57,044 nt of DNA from Colwellia sp. (GCA_013215295.1 JABSOZ010000026.1:1-57044); one strand, 5' to 3'. Numbered from the stretch's first letter, positions 17,697 through 27,343 are shown. Translations and numbers: made by a program. Notes: a model not told the origin generated them from the sequence alone.

Positions 17697-18023
17697 CCGT
17701 CTGTAGAGTTTCCCTACGGCATAAAAGAAGCCCCCATTGATGAGGCAACTTTGCAGCAATCTCTGGCTAAAAAACTGGTTGTTTTTCTCGGCGAATTCGA
17801 TAATAAAAACGAGACTAGAGGAGACCTGAGAAAAGAACCTGAAATTAATAAACAAGGTACTGGTAGGCTGGAAAGAGGCAAATATTTTTACCAAACGGCT
17901 CAACTGACCAGTAAGAAATTGGCCGTTAAATTATCTTGGCAGTTAGTAACGGTACCTGACGCAGGGCACTCCAGCACTAAAATGAGCATTGCCGCAGCCG
18001 AATATTTGTATGGCGACGAATAG
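17697..18023 (+). pseudogene. C-terminal remnant of an alpha/beta-hydrolase
   Basis: From 17697 the frame reads PSVEFPYGIKEAPIDEATL, then KKLVVFLGEFDNKNETRGDL and VTVPDAGHSSTKMSIAAAEY to the stop at 18023. This looks like the last 100 or so residues of a secreted esterase-type alpha/beta-hydrolase. The acid-bearing strand is VVFLGEFDN and the catalytic-His segment is PDAGHSS. No upstream frame supplies the catalytic serine half and an in-frame stop lies at 17694. It is best explained as a 5'-truncated gene; expression from the TTG at 17751 is unlikely. Confidence 0.6.
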
Positions 18024-18531
18024 CGGTTTAACGAAATTATTGTGGAGTAATAAAAATTTAAACAGTCTAGAGTCTAACTGATATTCAATTAACGGGTATG
18101 AGGCATTATAGAAGCTTCTAACATCTAAGGGTGAATTGAAGAGCGGTGATGATATTGCCAATCAAGTTTATGGTGTAAATTCGAAATTTAACACGTTTAT
18201 AAGACCCTCACTAATTATGACTATATTCAGATTAAAAGGAATGGAATGCTTAAATAGTATCTAAGTCTGTTTATACACCAAGCTGCATATAAGGGGAAGT
18301 GAGTACTAACTTATATGTTATATCAGGCTGATAACAAGCATTCACTATGTGGTCATTTGATTTGTATTGTCGACATTTTTGAATATTATTTACTCAAAAC
18401 AATATAATAAATATTTATAGTTTATAAAGCTTTGAAATTATGTGATATTAACAAAAATTAAATGAAGCGTATGGGACGGTCATTACGAGCAGTCCCCACA
18501 ATATATTGTTAAATGAAATAAGGAAGTTAGT
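18024..18531. other. Intergenic stretch, possible decayed coding sequence
   Basis: About 500 bp before the methyltransferase gene. An open frame with no start runs from 18112 to 18264 (50 codons, containing SGDDIANQVYGVNSKFN) and has protein-like composition, but I cannot assign it. Together with the hydrolase remnant it suggests a decaying locus. Confidence 0.35.
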
Positions 18532-19296
18532 ATGAAATCTTTTAGCGTTAAACTGTTGTTACTTACAGTAGGTTTACTATTTGTAACGATTGGTAAAGCA
18601 GATGTTATGTCTGAAAATGCAATTAAATCAGCACTTAAGGTTGGTAAAAGACCAATTTCTGATCAAATGAAGGATAGTAATAGGAAACCTAAAGAAATAT
18701 TAAACTTCTTCAAAGTAACCCCTGAAACTGTCGTTCTTGATGTATTGGCGGGTAGTGGTTATTACTCTGAAATACTGTCTGGAGTTGTTGGACCTAAAGG
18801 AAAAGTTATCATTCATAATGATAAACACTTTCTAGCATATTATGGCAAAAGCTTAACCGAACGGTTAGGAACAGGAGAGCGTTTAAGTAACGTTAAACGA
18901 ATGGACATTTCTCTGAATAATTTAGAATTAAAAGAGAATAGTGTTGATACGATACTTCTGGTATTGGGCTACCATGATTTTTATTATGTAATGAATGGCG
19001 CTGAGAAAATTGATGTTAAAAAAGTACTTTCTAAATTTAGAAAGTTTTTAAAGCCAAACGGTGTCATCGGCATAATAGATCATGAAGCAATAAAAGGTTC
19101 TCCGAGTAATGTCGGTAATACGTTGCACCGAATTGACCCGCAAATCGTTAAAAGAGAAATGGCTGCCGCCGGATTTGTATTAGATGGTGAGTTAGATATT
19201 TTAAAAAATACCATAGATATTAAATCTAAGAAAATTTGGGATATCCCTAATAGTAAAACGAGTAGATTTGTATTACGTTTCAAAAATATAAAATAG
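18532..19296 (+). CDS. Exported class I SAM-dependent methyltransferase-like protein
   Basis: A 254-residue protein with an N-terminal signal peptide (KSFSVKLLLLTVGLLFVTIG). The Rossmann-type SAM-binding motif I, VVLDVLAGSGYYSEILSG, is near residue 65. Further motifs are VIIHNDKH, NSVDTILLVLGYHD near 145 and FLKPNGVIGIIDHEA near 180. It belongs to a group of periplasm-targeted methyltransferase-fold proteins of unknown substrate. AAGGAAG precedes the start. Confidence 0.75.
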   Translation: MKSFSVKLLLLTVGLLFVTIGKADVMSENAIKSALKVGKRPISDQMKDSNRKPKEILNFFKVTPETVVLDVLAGSGYYSEILSGVVGPKGKVIIHNDKHFLAYYGKSLTERLGTGERLSNVKRMDISLNNLELKENSVDTILLVLGYHDFYYVMNGAEKIDVKKVLSKFRKFLKPNGVIGIIDHEAIKGSPSNVGNTLHRIDPQIVKREMAAAGFVLDGELDILKNTIDIKSKKIWDIPNSKTSRFVLRFKNIK

Positions 19297-19419
19297 GATG
19301 ATTTGCTCAAGTTTAGGATGAAAAGTAAGTTATGGTTCGTTTTTCACAATTATAGTCAACTCGTTCGCGCCTCACATTGAGGCGTTATTTTTACTGATAT
19401 TCATGGAGTTACCTATATT

Positions 19420-19881
19420 TTGAACGTCAATATTAGACCCGCCCAATTAAAAGATTTAAATCAATTACTGGAATTCGAACAAGGGGTGATCGCTTCAGAA
19501 CGTCCGTTTGATGAAAGCCTTAAAGACAGTGAAATAACCTATTACAATCTTGAAAAATTAATCACCAATGAAAACTCACAACTCATGGTAGCTGAATATG
19601 CAGGAGTATTAATCGCTTCAGGATATGCGTTAATTATGAACTCTAGACCATTCGAAAAGCATGAGTATTTTTCCTATCTAGGTTTTATGTTTGTGGTGCC
19701 TGAATATAGAAGAAAAGGATTAAATAAAAAAATTATAGGATCTCTCATCGATTGGAGTAAGAGTAAAGGTATTGTAGAAATACGACTTGATGTTTTTGAG
19801 CAAAATGAATCGGCGTTACTTGCCTATGAAAAACTTGGCTTTAATAAAACCTTGGTTAAAATGAGGTTGGATATCTCATAA
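19420..19881 (+). CDS. GNAT-family N-acetyltransferase
   Basis: A 153-residue acetyltransferase with the complete GNAT pattern: IRPAQLKDLNQLLEFEQGVI at the start, YLGFMFVVPEYRRKGLNKKI (acetyl-CoA loop YRRKGLNKK) near residues 87-106, and RLDVFEQNESALLAYEKLGF at the end. The TTG start is chosen because GGAG lies 8-9 bp upstream and an earlier start is not available. Substrate unknown. Confidence 0.82.
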   Translation: MNVNIRPAQLKDLNQLLEFEQGVIASERPFDESLKDSEITYYNLEKLITNENSQLMVAEYAGVLIASGYALIMNSRPFEKHEYFSYLGFMFVVPEYRRKGLNKKIIGSLIDWSKSKGIVEIRLDVFEQNESALLAYEKLGFNKTLVKMRLDIS

Positions 19882-20030
19882 AGTAAACATAACAAGGTAT
19901 CAAAATAAAGGGTGACAATTGTTAGTGCTTAAATAGGGTAATTTATTGGCTTTAATTCTCCAGCAGTAAAATAGTTTGCATAACTCGATCACAGCCAATT
20001 GATACTTTCCCATATTGAATGGGTTATAGT

Positions 20031-20054
20031 CATTTAACCATTTAACCATTTAAC
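20031..20054. repeat. Three tandem 8-bp repeats
   Basis: CATTTAAC occurs three times head to tail between the convergent GNAT and DUF3565 genes. Simple-sequence expansion is the likely explanation; no function is implied. Confidence 0.6.
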
Positions 20055-20064
20055 CAGAATGATA

Positions 20065-20271
20065 TTACTCTATATCTTTTGGTTCTCCCGAATCACACTT
20101 TTTACAATTTAATAGATGACCTAACATAGAAGAACGACCTTTTTCTGTCGTTACCCAAGGCCTACATATAAAAGGCGGATTATCTCTAACGTGTTGAAAG
20201 TGTCCACACTGTAATTCTGCGACCCAATCATTTTTTTCATCTTTATGATAATCAATAATAGATTGTTTCAT
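20065..20271 (-). CDS. DUF3565-family zinc-finger-like protein
   Basis: About 68 residues from the ATG at 20271 (MKQSIIDYHKDEKNDWVAEL). It matches the DUF3565 pattern with ELQCGHFQHVRDNPPF, RPWV and a GHLLNCKKCD end. Cys and His residues in CGHxQHV and CxxC would coordinate a metal. The frame is open to 20349, but the extra 26 residues do not resemble the family. Function unknown. Confidence 0.7.
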   Translation of the reverse strand: MKQSIIDYHKDEKNDWVAELQCGHFQHVRDNPPFICRPWVTTEKGRSSMLGHLLNCKKCDSGEPKDIE

Positions 20272-20781
20272 TAATACACATAACGCTCCGTTAAGGGGGT
20301 TCATTGTTGGATAAAATAGGTGATGTGAGATCATAAAGCGAACATTCATTTGTTCTTTTTGAATGGCTTGTGATAAGCACTTATAACATCAACCAATGAT
20401 TGTAGGATTTCCGGATTGAAAAATATACTATGAATATCAGTTAATTGTATTTGTTTACTGGCACATCTAAAAGTTTCAGAAGTTATACCTAATTATACTC
20501 GACTAACTCTGTAAATTTCGGGTGATGGTTCACCTTTTAATTTAAGTTCAACGATCTGAATTACTGCCGCTTATCGTTATACTATTTGGATCTAAATGTT
20601 AGATTCATTCTAGTAAAATTAAAGGTTTCTTTCACTGTCCAAAATGATAGAATTTTTCAGATATTGTAATTAGAAAATAGATCGAGCATTAACTAGGCTA
20701 AAATTTTTTAAAAATACCTTTCAGAACCTAACCTCTTTTTAATGAGGTGCTTTATCTAATTCAAACCGGGATGATATTTAA
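20272..20781. other. Intergenic stretch, nothing recognised
   Basis: About 510 bp between the DUF3565 gene and a small lipoprotein gene, AT-rich. No gene, RNA or strong hairpin is seen. Confidence 0.45.
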
Positions 20782-21042
20782 ATGAAATGCACAATTCTTA
20801 TTTTTATTCTTTTTTTAAGTGGCTGTGTTGTATTACCGACTGACGATAATACATACGTTAACAAATGTGAAATTTCGAGTGATCGAAAGACATTAAAAGT
20901 GGTGAGTGCTTCAGAAGGTTTGAACACTTTTTATTCTATAAGTGATTTACTTTTGTTACCCGTAACGGGCGTTATCGTAGGTATATATGTAGGGGTTAAT
21001 AATATATATCACCTTGGAGAAGAAAAAATTGTTTGTGGTTGA
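20782..21042 (+). CDS. Small lipoprotein, hypothetical
   Basis: An 86-residue protein with a short lipoprotein signal peptide and lipobox LSGC near residues 12-15, so it should be lipid-anchored. The mature part has two Cys at about 29 and 85 that could form a disulfide, and a hydrophobic central stretch (LLLLPVTGVIVGIYVGV). No family is recognised. GGGAT is placed as a weak ribosome-binding site. Confidence 0.6.
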   Translation: MKCTILIFILFLSGCVVLPTDDNTYVNKCEISSDRKTLKVVSASEGLNTFYSISDLLLLPVTGVIVGIYVGVNNIYHLGEEKIVCG

Positions 21043-21139
21043 GCATCTCATAATAAGTCGCTCGCGAGATAATTAAATTGTTTTTTTAACTCTGCTTTGA
21101 AGACCAAAATACACCTCCCATTAGAGGGATATGTAGATT

Positions 21140-21523
21140 ATGGAGAAATATATGTTACTAGTAGGTGCTTTTCTACTGATTTTTATTGGATTAATTCACT
21201 CATATTTAGGTGAAAAATTTATCTTGATCCGTTTATTTAGACGTGATGATTTACCTAAATTACTGGGTAGCGATTGGTTTACCAAACGTGTTCTAAGATT
21301 TGCTTGGCATATAACTACAATAGCGTGGTGGGGATTTGCAACAATATTGTATTTTCTTTCTAACCCAAGCGATAATATTCGTACTGAAATTCTGATAACA
21401 ATTGCTGTTGTATTTGCAATAAGTGGCGTTGTATCCTTGTTTTTTTCACGTGGAAAACACTTATCGTGGTTGTTTTTTTTCGGTATTGCTGGCTCAAGCG
21501 TTTTTGGTCTATTATTCAATTAA
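21140..21523 (+). CDS. Small integral membrane protein, hypothetical
   Basis: A 127-residue protein with four predicted membrane segments (about residues 5-20, 50-70, 83-103 and 108-126) and a basic loop LIRLFRRDDLPKLLGSDW after the first. It resembles conserved four-helix membrane proteins of unknown function in marine gammaproteobacteria. A receiver-domain fragment lies just after it. No role can be given. Confidence 0.6.
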   Translation: MEKYMLLVGAFLLIFIGLIHSYLGEKFILIRLFRRDDLPKLLGSDWFTKRVLRFAWHITTIAWWGFATILYFLSNPSDNIRTEILITIAVVFAISGVVSLFFSRGKHLSWLFFFGIAGSSVFGLLFN

Positions 21524-21550
21524 AAAGTTTCAGTTAATGTTAAGAATATT

Positions 21551-21653
21551 GATATTCAAATGCCCATAATGGACGGCAAAGAAGCAACCAGAGATTTCCG
21601 TAAAAATAGTCATCAATCGTTAAATTATAGCTTTGACAGCCAATATCACTGTA
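21551..21653 (+). pseudogene. Fragment of a response-regulator receiver domain
   Basis: From 21551 the plus strand reads DIQMPIMDGKEATRDFRKNS, the phospho-acceptor loop of a hybrid-kinase receiver domain (D in DIQMPIMDG). After a frameshift, 21624 onward reads IIALTANIT, the next conserved strand of the same domain. Neither part has a start or the rest of a protein. It is a degenerated remnant of a two-component or hybrid histidine kinase gene. Confidence 0.65.
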
Positions 21654-21735
21654 GACATTAATGATAGAAACGCTTTTATCATTCGAATATTCGTTCTAAA
21701 TAAGTTCGTTCTTATACCACCGCTAAATTCGATAA

Positions 21736-22536
21736 CTAAGGTTGCGTTTTATTGACAAAATTAGTGACATTTTTTAACGCCTGTTGAAAACCACTTTGAT
21801 AGCCTTGTTGATAATCTGTTTCTGATGAGGTATCGGTAATTTGGCTCATTTCATTTTGAGTAGATTGAACTGAGTTTTTGATCGTTTCATCATCACTGCT
21901 TTTGATTTTATATAATGCCGCAGGACGATGTTGGCCACCTGATTTGAGTTTGTCGGTTTTAACAAAGTAATCAGTTGAGTTGATCCATTTTCTAAAATTA
22001 CGTTTATCAACTTCTTTAGTCAAAATTATTTCGTAGACTTTTTGAAACTCAGCTAAAGTGAATTCTGTTTCAAGAAATTTAGAAGGTAAAGATGAATTCT
22101 CTAGATCACTAATTAATGTCTTGAATGCTAAGTCTACAATTTTATTATGATCAAAGGCTAATGCGGGTAAATCTTCATAGACATACCAATCAACATTTTC
22201 AGCATCAGTACCTGCTTCAACGATAATATCGTGTGATGGAATAATTGCATAAAAACCAACAGATAATACTCTGTCACGCGGATCACGCTCTATGTCGTCA
22301 AAAATACCAAACATTTTCAAATGAAAGTCGGAAAGATGAGTTTCTTCTTTTAATTCTCTTTGTGCCGCAGCAAACAAGGTTTCACTCGTATTAACAAAAC
22401 CGCCGGGTAAAGCTAATACACCTTTAAAAGGTTCTATGCCACGATTGATCAGTAAAATATGAAGTCGATTCTGTCTAATAGTAAATACTATAATGTCTAC
22501 CGTCGTCGCGGGTCTTGGGTATTTGTATGTTGCCAT
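21736..22536 (-). CDS. nrtR: NrtR-like Nudix transcriptional regulator
   Basis: A 266-residue protein with an N-terminal Nudix domain (residues 10-140) and a C-terminal winged helix (about 150-220; FTLAEFQKVYEIIL, KRNFRKWI, QHRPAALYKI). That is the architecture of NrtR regulators, which bind ADP-ribose-type ligands to control NAD metabolism. The Nudix box GFVNTSE...RELKEET is near consensus, but the Gly after EET is His, so hydrolysis may be weak, as in other NrtR proteins. A low-complexity tail (EMSQITDTSSETDYQQGYQS) is extra. It is divergent from an oxidoreductase gene 250 bp away; no NAD-synthesis genes are adjacent. Confidence 0.75.
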   Translation of the reverse strand: MATYKYPRPATTVDIIVFTIRQNRLHILLINRGIEPFKGVLALPGGFVNTSETLFAAAQRELKEETHLSDFHLKMFGIFDDIERDPRDRVLSVGFYAIIPSHDIIVEAGTDAENVDWYVYEDLPALAFDHNKIVDLAFKTLISDLENSSLPSKFLETEFTLAEFQKVYEIILTKEVDKRNFRKWINSTDYFVKTDKLKSGGQHRPAALYKIKSSDDETIKNSVQSTQNEMSQITDTSSETDYQQGYQSGFQQALKNVTNFVNKTQP

Positions 22537-22789
22537 TCGCTGTACAAACCTTGTTGCTATAAAATACTAAAAGGTATTCAGTGAGATTTTATCTACGTTT
22601 AATAGGGGTTAAAAAGAAAGCTATTTTTAATTTATCAAATTCTTTAAAACTACATAAGTGTTTATGTTACAGTACAGTTTGTGTTGCTTCAACACTAACA
22701 TGTAAGATTGTATTAAATTTTTGATAGAACAAAAATTCAATGCTTTATCATTTTGTCATGTCTGAGATATAGAAATTGTGGAGTTTTTG

Positions 22790-23749
22790 ATGAAAGCAGT
22801 TGTATGCACTAAATACGGTAAAGCAGATGTACTTAAACTAGAAAATATAGCTAAACCAGCGCCAAAAGATAAACAGGTTTTAATAAAAATTATGGCAACC
22901 ACTGTTACTGCCGGTGATTGCGAAATAAGAAGCCTACGGTTCAATTTGTTTATCAAACTGATATTAAAAGTACTTATTCTCTTCAAAAAGCTGATATTGG
23001 GCATGGAACTCGCTGGTGAGATAGTTGAAGTCGGTAAAAAGGTTACGCTATTCAAAGTGGGCGATAAAGTCATTGCTGCTCCTGGGTTTAATACTTATGC
23101 ACAATATATGTGCATGGACGAAACAGGACCTATTGCAATAAAACCAGAAAAATTAAGTTATGAAGAAGCTGCAACAATTTCAGTGGGTGGTATAACTGCC
23201 TTATATCTGATGAGAAAGGCTGTTATTTCCCCAAAAGATAAGGTGCTCATATATGGCGCATCCGGAAGTATTGGTGCGGTAGCAATTCAATTAGCAAAAT
23301 ATTATGGAGCAACGGTTACTGCGGTCTGTAGTACTTCAAATTTTGAACTCGTAAAGTCGTTAGGGGCGGATGAAGTCATTGACTATACAAAAGAAGATTA
23401 TACAAAAAAGGGTGTGGTTTATGATCTTATATTCGATGTTTTGGGCAAAAGTACGTTCAGTAAAAATGTAAATATATTATCTGATAAAGGCTATTACTTA
23501 CTTGGCTCTCCAAAATTCACCGAGTCGCTTAAAGGTTTTTGGGTTTCAATGACAACCGCTAAAACTGTGATCTCTACATTTGCTCTTCATGACGCAGAAA
23601 AATTACAGTTTCTCGCTGATATCCATGAACAAGGAATAATAAAGGCAGTAATCGATAGAACGTATTCCTTAGAAGATATTATTGATGCCCACGTTTATGT
23701 AGAAAAAGGTCATAAAAAAGGTAATGTTGTCATTACCGTTTGTCATTAA
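22790..23749 (+). CDS. Medium-chain (MDR) NAD(P)-dependent oxidoreductase
   Basis: About 319 residues of the quinone-oxidoreductase-like MDR superfamily. The N-terminal GroES-like domain reads MKAVVCTKYGKADVLKLENI, then GMELAGEIVEVGKKV. The nucleotide-binding loop is VLIYGASGSIGAVAIQLAKY near residue 152. It lacks the usual catalytic and structural zinc cysteines, as zinc-free quinone reductases do. The ATG at 22790 is preferred over GTG 22778, because GTGGAG forms the ribosome-binding site 6 bp before it. It is divergent from nrtR. Confidence 0.82.
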   Translation: MKAVVCTKYGKADVLKLENIAKPAPKDKQVLIKIMATTVTAGDCEIRSLRFNLFIKLILKVLILFKKLILGMELAGEIVEVGKKVTLFKVGDKVIAAPGFNTYAQYMCMDETGPIAIKPEKLSYEEAATISVGGITALYLMRKAVISPKDKVLIYGASGSIGAVAIQLAKYYGATVTAVCSTSNFELVKSLGADEVIDYTKEDYTKKGVVYDLIFDVLGKSTFSKNVNILSDKGYYLLGSPKFTESLKGFWVSMTTAKTVISTFALHDAEKLQFLADIHEQGIIKAVIDRTYSLEDIIDAHVYVEKGHKKGNVVITVCH

Positions 23750-23764
23750 ATTGAAAAGTATTTA

Positions 23765-24490
23765 TTATGATTTAGTTATCATAATCAACTGAAATATTCC
23801 GTAAGCAGTCGTCAAATAAATCATTATTAATAGTAGCCACTTCATTAATGTTTTAATCCAGCTCTGTTGATAAAATCGTTTCAACGCAAATGCAATATAG
23901 ATAAGAAGATAGAACACCAACGGAAGTTCAAGGAAGAGCAATATAGAAATTATATCTTTTGGCAAACTCCAAAATTCCGCCAGACTTATGGCAAAGATAA
24001 AAATATAGATAAAATAAATAACACAATGTATATGGATTGAAAAAATTAAGTTAGACAGATAATAAGTCTTTCCAAACATGAGTTTCAAAATTACAGCAAA
24101 CAGCGGTAACATTACAAACATCATCGCAGCACCAAACTCTTTTAAGGCGTGAACACCCAGGTCTGATCTTGTGTCATAAGAATCAAGAATGTTTAAAGTT
24201 AACAAAGAAATGAAACTGATCACCAGATATAATCTTAGCGGCGGCGTATATTTCATCCTTTTTCCTGCACAATACGCCTTCGACATTAAGCCAGGTTTAA
24301 AAAGCATTGCTTTTAATGTTATCAATACTTTGCCATCAATATCTAACATTTCGTGAAACATATCTTTTAATACAGGTTTTAACGGTTTCTGAATACTTAC
24401 AACACTTTGCCCACATTGATGACAAAACTTGTATTGAGGTTTCATAGCAATATCACAGTTTTGGCAACTCATCATATTCTCTGTCTTCAT
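23765..24490 (-). CDS. DUF3667-family zinc-ribbon membrane protein
   Basis: A 241-residue protein with an N-terminal zinc ribbon (SCQNCDIAMKPQYKFCHQCG, four Cys), then a conserved DMFHEMLDIDGKVLITLKAM motif. Next comes the GKRMKYTPPLRLYLVISFI segment that introduces about five membrane helices. This matches DUF3667 proteins of unknown function. It is convergent with the oxidoreductase gene with only 15 bp between them. Confidence 0.75.
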   Translation of the reverse strand: MKTENMMSCQNCDIAMKPQYKFCHQCGQSVVSIQKPLKPVLKDMFHEMLDIDGKVLITLKAMLFKPGLMSKAYCAGKRMKYTPPLRLYLVISFISLLTLNILDSYDTRSDLGVHALKEFGAAMMFVMLPLFAVILKLMFGKTYYLSNLIFSIHIHCVIYFIYIFIFAISLAEFWSLPKDIISILLFLELPLVFYLLIYIAFALKRFYQQSWIKTLMKWLLLIMIYLTTAYGIFQLIMITKS

Positions 24491-24871
24491 CTATTCATTT
24501 AGCCTTTCTATCGAATAACTTCATTAGTATAAAAAAGTCATTTCTAACATTATATTTGTTGTAGCAGCAAAGGGTCAGTTAACTTTTACTGACTATCAGC
24601 TTGTTCAAAAATCTTCATTTACAGTATAGACAGTTAATGAACACGACTAAGCTTCATCAGAATATTTATCATTAATATGTCAATAAACGTTACAAAAAAC
24701 ACTTAGTGTTGTTTGTACGCTAACGATAGTGTACCATGTTGTGGTTAGTGGTGTTGTCACTATATTCAAACTGCGTATTATTTGGTTTTTTAGATAATGT
24801 AAAACTAAATAAATGTTCGTTCATATATCGAGCATTTAGTCAGTTAAAACCAACCTATTAAGGAGAGTATT
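24491..24871. other. Intergenic stretch, no gene seen
   Basis: About 380 bp between divergent genes and presumably carrying both promoters. No palindrome stood out. Confidence 0.45.
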
Positions 24872-26443
24872 TTGCAAGTAACTGAAATTGTTTTTTTCCT
24901 CTATGTGATTGTTATTATTTTAAACCCAACGATAAATCCAATGATAAAGCCATTGATGAGTATTAAATCAAAAGGTAAATTTATTTTCATTGGATATTTG
25001 CTGATTTTAGTGGGTATAACTTTGGAAGGATTTCGTTGGCAATTAATTCCTTCCTACCTGGTATATGTCGTTATCACTGTTGTTATTTTGAAATTTCCAG
25101 CAATGAAAATGTGGATCAGAAATATTGGGCGGGTTGTCGCAGTGATGTTTCTGTCGATTTCAATATTTCTATCTTATCAATTTCCCGTTTTTACATTAGC
25201 TACGCCAAGTGGCTCATACGGGGTTGGAACATTTAATTATATGGAAACGGATGAATCTAGAACCGAACGCTTTAGTCCCAAAGATAAACGTAATATTTAT
25301 GTTCAAGTTTGGTATCCATCTGATAAAAGTACGAGTACTGATTACCCTGTGAGAACATTTTGGCAAGAGCTTTACAGCGGTGATTATGACTTAACGAGCT
25401 TTCTTTTTGGATATCTAGGACAGATTGATACGCATTCACATATAAATTCTCCCATTGCTAAAGACAAAAAATTTCCGGGATTACTCTTTAATCATGGTCT
25501 GTTTTTGATCACTGAACAAAATACGTCTTTGATGGAGCACCTAGCGAGTAATGGCTATGTCGTTTTCTCCATTAGTCGACCCTATCAGGGGTTCAAAATT
25601 AATTTTGATGACTCACCGAGCATCATGATGTCTGACAAAGTACCAATGGATGTAGGTAACACACAGATTAGTTCAATAGACATAATCAACAGGTTATTGA
25701 CGAATGAAGAACAGGCTATTGCCATGAAAGAATTATTTGCTTTAGGGCTGTCGTTTTCAAATGCGAGTAATGAAAATGAGAAACGTGCGCTGGTAACTCA
25801 AGGCCTAAAAAGCAGACAGTTTCAGCTTCTTGAGCCCGCAATAACAGAAGAGTCTTTATATGACTCTTTAACATTCTTGTGGCATATGAATCTATCGATT
25901 GACCATTGGGTAAAAGATACCCAGTTTATTATCGACAATCTTGAAAGCGTTAAAGGGCCCGATGGTAACTTCTTGAGTCATTTGAATACCGAAGGTTTTG
26001 GTCTGTTTGGTATGTCATTTGGTGGTGGTGCTACGGGGGAATTTTGCAAAATTGACGACCGATGTTTAGCTGGGATTAATATGGATGGTTTGCACTTTGG
26101 CGATCATTGGGACTCCCCACTAAAATCTCCTTTTCTTGTTCTGACGAGTGTTGAGAATACCGGTATGAATGACTTTGCTTATTTACCAAGTTCGAAAGAC
26201 TATTTTGACTACACCATTAAAAACACGATGCACTTTGATCTTCTCGATGCGGGGTTGATTTCACCGTTGTTTCATAATTATTTTATGGAAGAGGATCTCG
26301 ATGCAGTCAGGGTAAACGAGGTTATTAATGATGTTCATCTTAGTTTCTTTGACCATTATATTAAACGAAAAACAAATACCATAATGTCCGATCCTGACAT
26401 CCCAGAACTAACAATTAGACAGGGTAAAGAAAACGTTAAGTGA
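24872..26443 (+). CDS. Membrane-anchored alpha/beta-hydrolase, platelet-activating-factor acetylhydrolase-like
   Basis: A 523-residue protein. The first 115 residues hold four hydrophobic segments. The rest is an alpha/beta-hydrolase resembling the PAF-AH isoform II family (KRNIYVQVWYPSD; FPGLLFNHGLF as oxyanion-hole strand). The nucleophile elbow GMSFGGGATGE lies near residue 380, followed by a KNTMHFDLLD segment that may carry the catalytic His. Esterase activity on phospholipid-like or short-chain esters is inferred. The TTG start is set by AAGGAG 6-7 bp upstream. Confidence 0.72.
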   Translation: MQVTEIVFFLYVIVIILNPTINPMIKPLMSIKSKGKFIFIGYLLILVGITLEGFRWQLIPSYLVYVVITVVILKFPAMKMWIRNIGRVVAVMFLSISIFLSYQFPVFTLATPSGSYGVGTFNYMETDESRTERFSPKDKRNIYVQVWYPSDKSTSTDYPVRTFWQELYSGDYDLTSFLFGYLGQIDTHSHINSPIAKDKKFPGLLFNHGLFLITEQNTSLMEHLASNGYVVFSISRPYQGFKINFDDSPSIMMSDKVPMDVGNTQISSIDIINRLLTNEEQAIAMKELFALGLSFSNASNENEKRALVTQGLKSRQFQLLEPAITEESLYDSLTFLWHMNLSIDHWVKDTQFIIDNLESVKGPDGNFLSHLNTEGFGLFGMSFGGGATGEFCKIDDRCLAGINMDGLHFGDHWDSPLKSPFLVLTSVENTGMNDFAYLPSSKDYFDYTIKNTMHFDLLDAGLISPLFHNYFMEEDLDAVRVNEVINDVHLSFFDHYIKRKTNTIMSDPDIPELTIRQGKENVK

Positions 26444-26518
26444 TCAGCATGAAAATAGTCAACATATTAAAAGTATTGAAAAAAATTAATTTTTCTTATC
26501 GATTTACCGAGGTAAAAA

Positions 26519-27343
26519 ATGAATATAACAGAAGTTGGTAATACAATGTCATCAGCAGGTAAAGCTGGGATTAATTATCAGAAAGTCAGTAGAAAAGCAT
26601 TGGACTTAGTCGCAAAGTTTTGGTTTTTTTTTGCCGTAGTCGGCCAATCTATTTTTGCCTATTATATTGTTGCACGTTATTTTAATTCAAGTTTCACGCA
26701 AAAGGTTGAAGAATTACACTTTACGGGGGATGAGCCACTTGGCATCATCTGGCTGTCTATCCACATATTCTTAGCATTTATCATTACAGTGAGTGGACCG
26801 ATACAACTCATACCACAAATACGTAACAAAGCACCATTATTTCACCGCATTAATGGTCGGTTATATGTATTTACGGCCCTTGTTATTTCTGTAGCGGGGG
26901 TTCTTGCTTTGCTTGTTAGAGGTCCCGTAGTTGGAATACCTACAGGTGTTGGAAATATTACCAATGCCATAGTTATTATCATATGCGCGTTATTGACGAT
27001 TCGTTTTGCGATGCAAGGAAACATTAGTCGGCATAGACGGTGGGCGTTGAGGTTGTTTCTAGCGGTAAGCGGAACTTGGTTTTATCGCGTTATATTAATG
27101 TTCTGGTTTGCTGCAACTGAAGGATCCGGTCATACCGATGCGTTTGATGGGCCGTTTGATTTGTTTTTAGCCTTTGGATCTTTTGGATTACCTTTGATAA
27201 TACTGCAAATGTATTTAGCTGCGCAAAAAACTAAGTGTGTTTGGAGACGCTCGTTGGGAGCATTGATATTGTTCATTCTGACGCTAATGATGGGTGTTGG
27301 TATTGCGGTAGCAACACTGGGCATGTGGTTGCCTATGAGCTAA
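26519..27343 (+). CDS. DUF2306-family membrane protein
   Basis: A 274-residue integral membrane protein with about seven hydrophobic segments. It has the DUF2306 signature histidines and arginines (IWLSIHIFLAFIITVSGPIQ; LFHRINGRLYVFTALV; SRHRRWALRLFLAV). The conserved H and R residues suggest a cofactor or proton-relay role, but none is established. GAGGT 5 bp before the ATG sets the start. It follows the hydrolase gene by 75 bp and may be co-transcribed; a clear terminator follows at 27351. Confidence 0.75.
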   Translation: MNITEVGNTMSSAGKAGINYQKVSRKALDLVAKFWFFFAVVGQSIFAYYIVARYFNSSFTQKVEELHFTGDEPLGIIWLSIHIFLAFIITVSGPIQLIPQIRNKAPLFHRINGRLYVFTALVISVAGVLALLVRGPVVGIPTGVGNITNAIVIIICALLTIRFAMQGNISRHRRWALRLFLAVSGTWFYRVILMFWFAATEGSGHTDAFDGPFDLFLAFGSFGLPLIILQMYLAAQKTKCVWRRSLGALILFILTLMMGVGIAVATLGMWLPMS

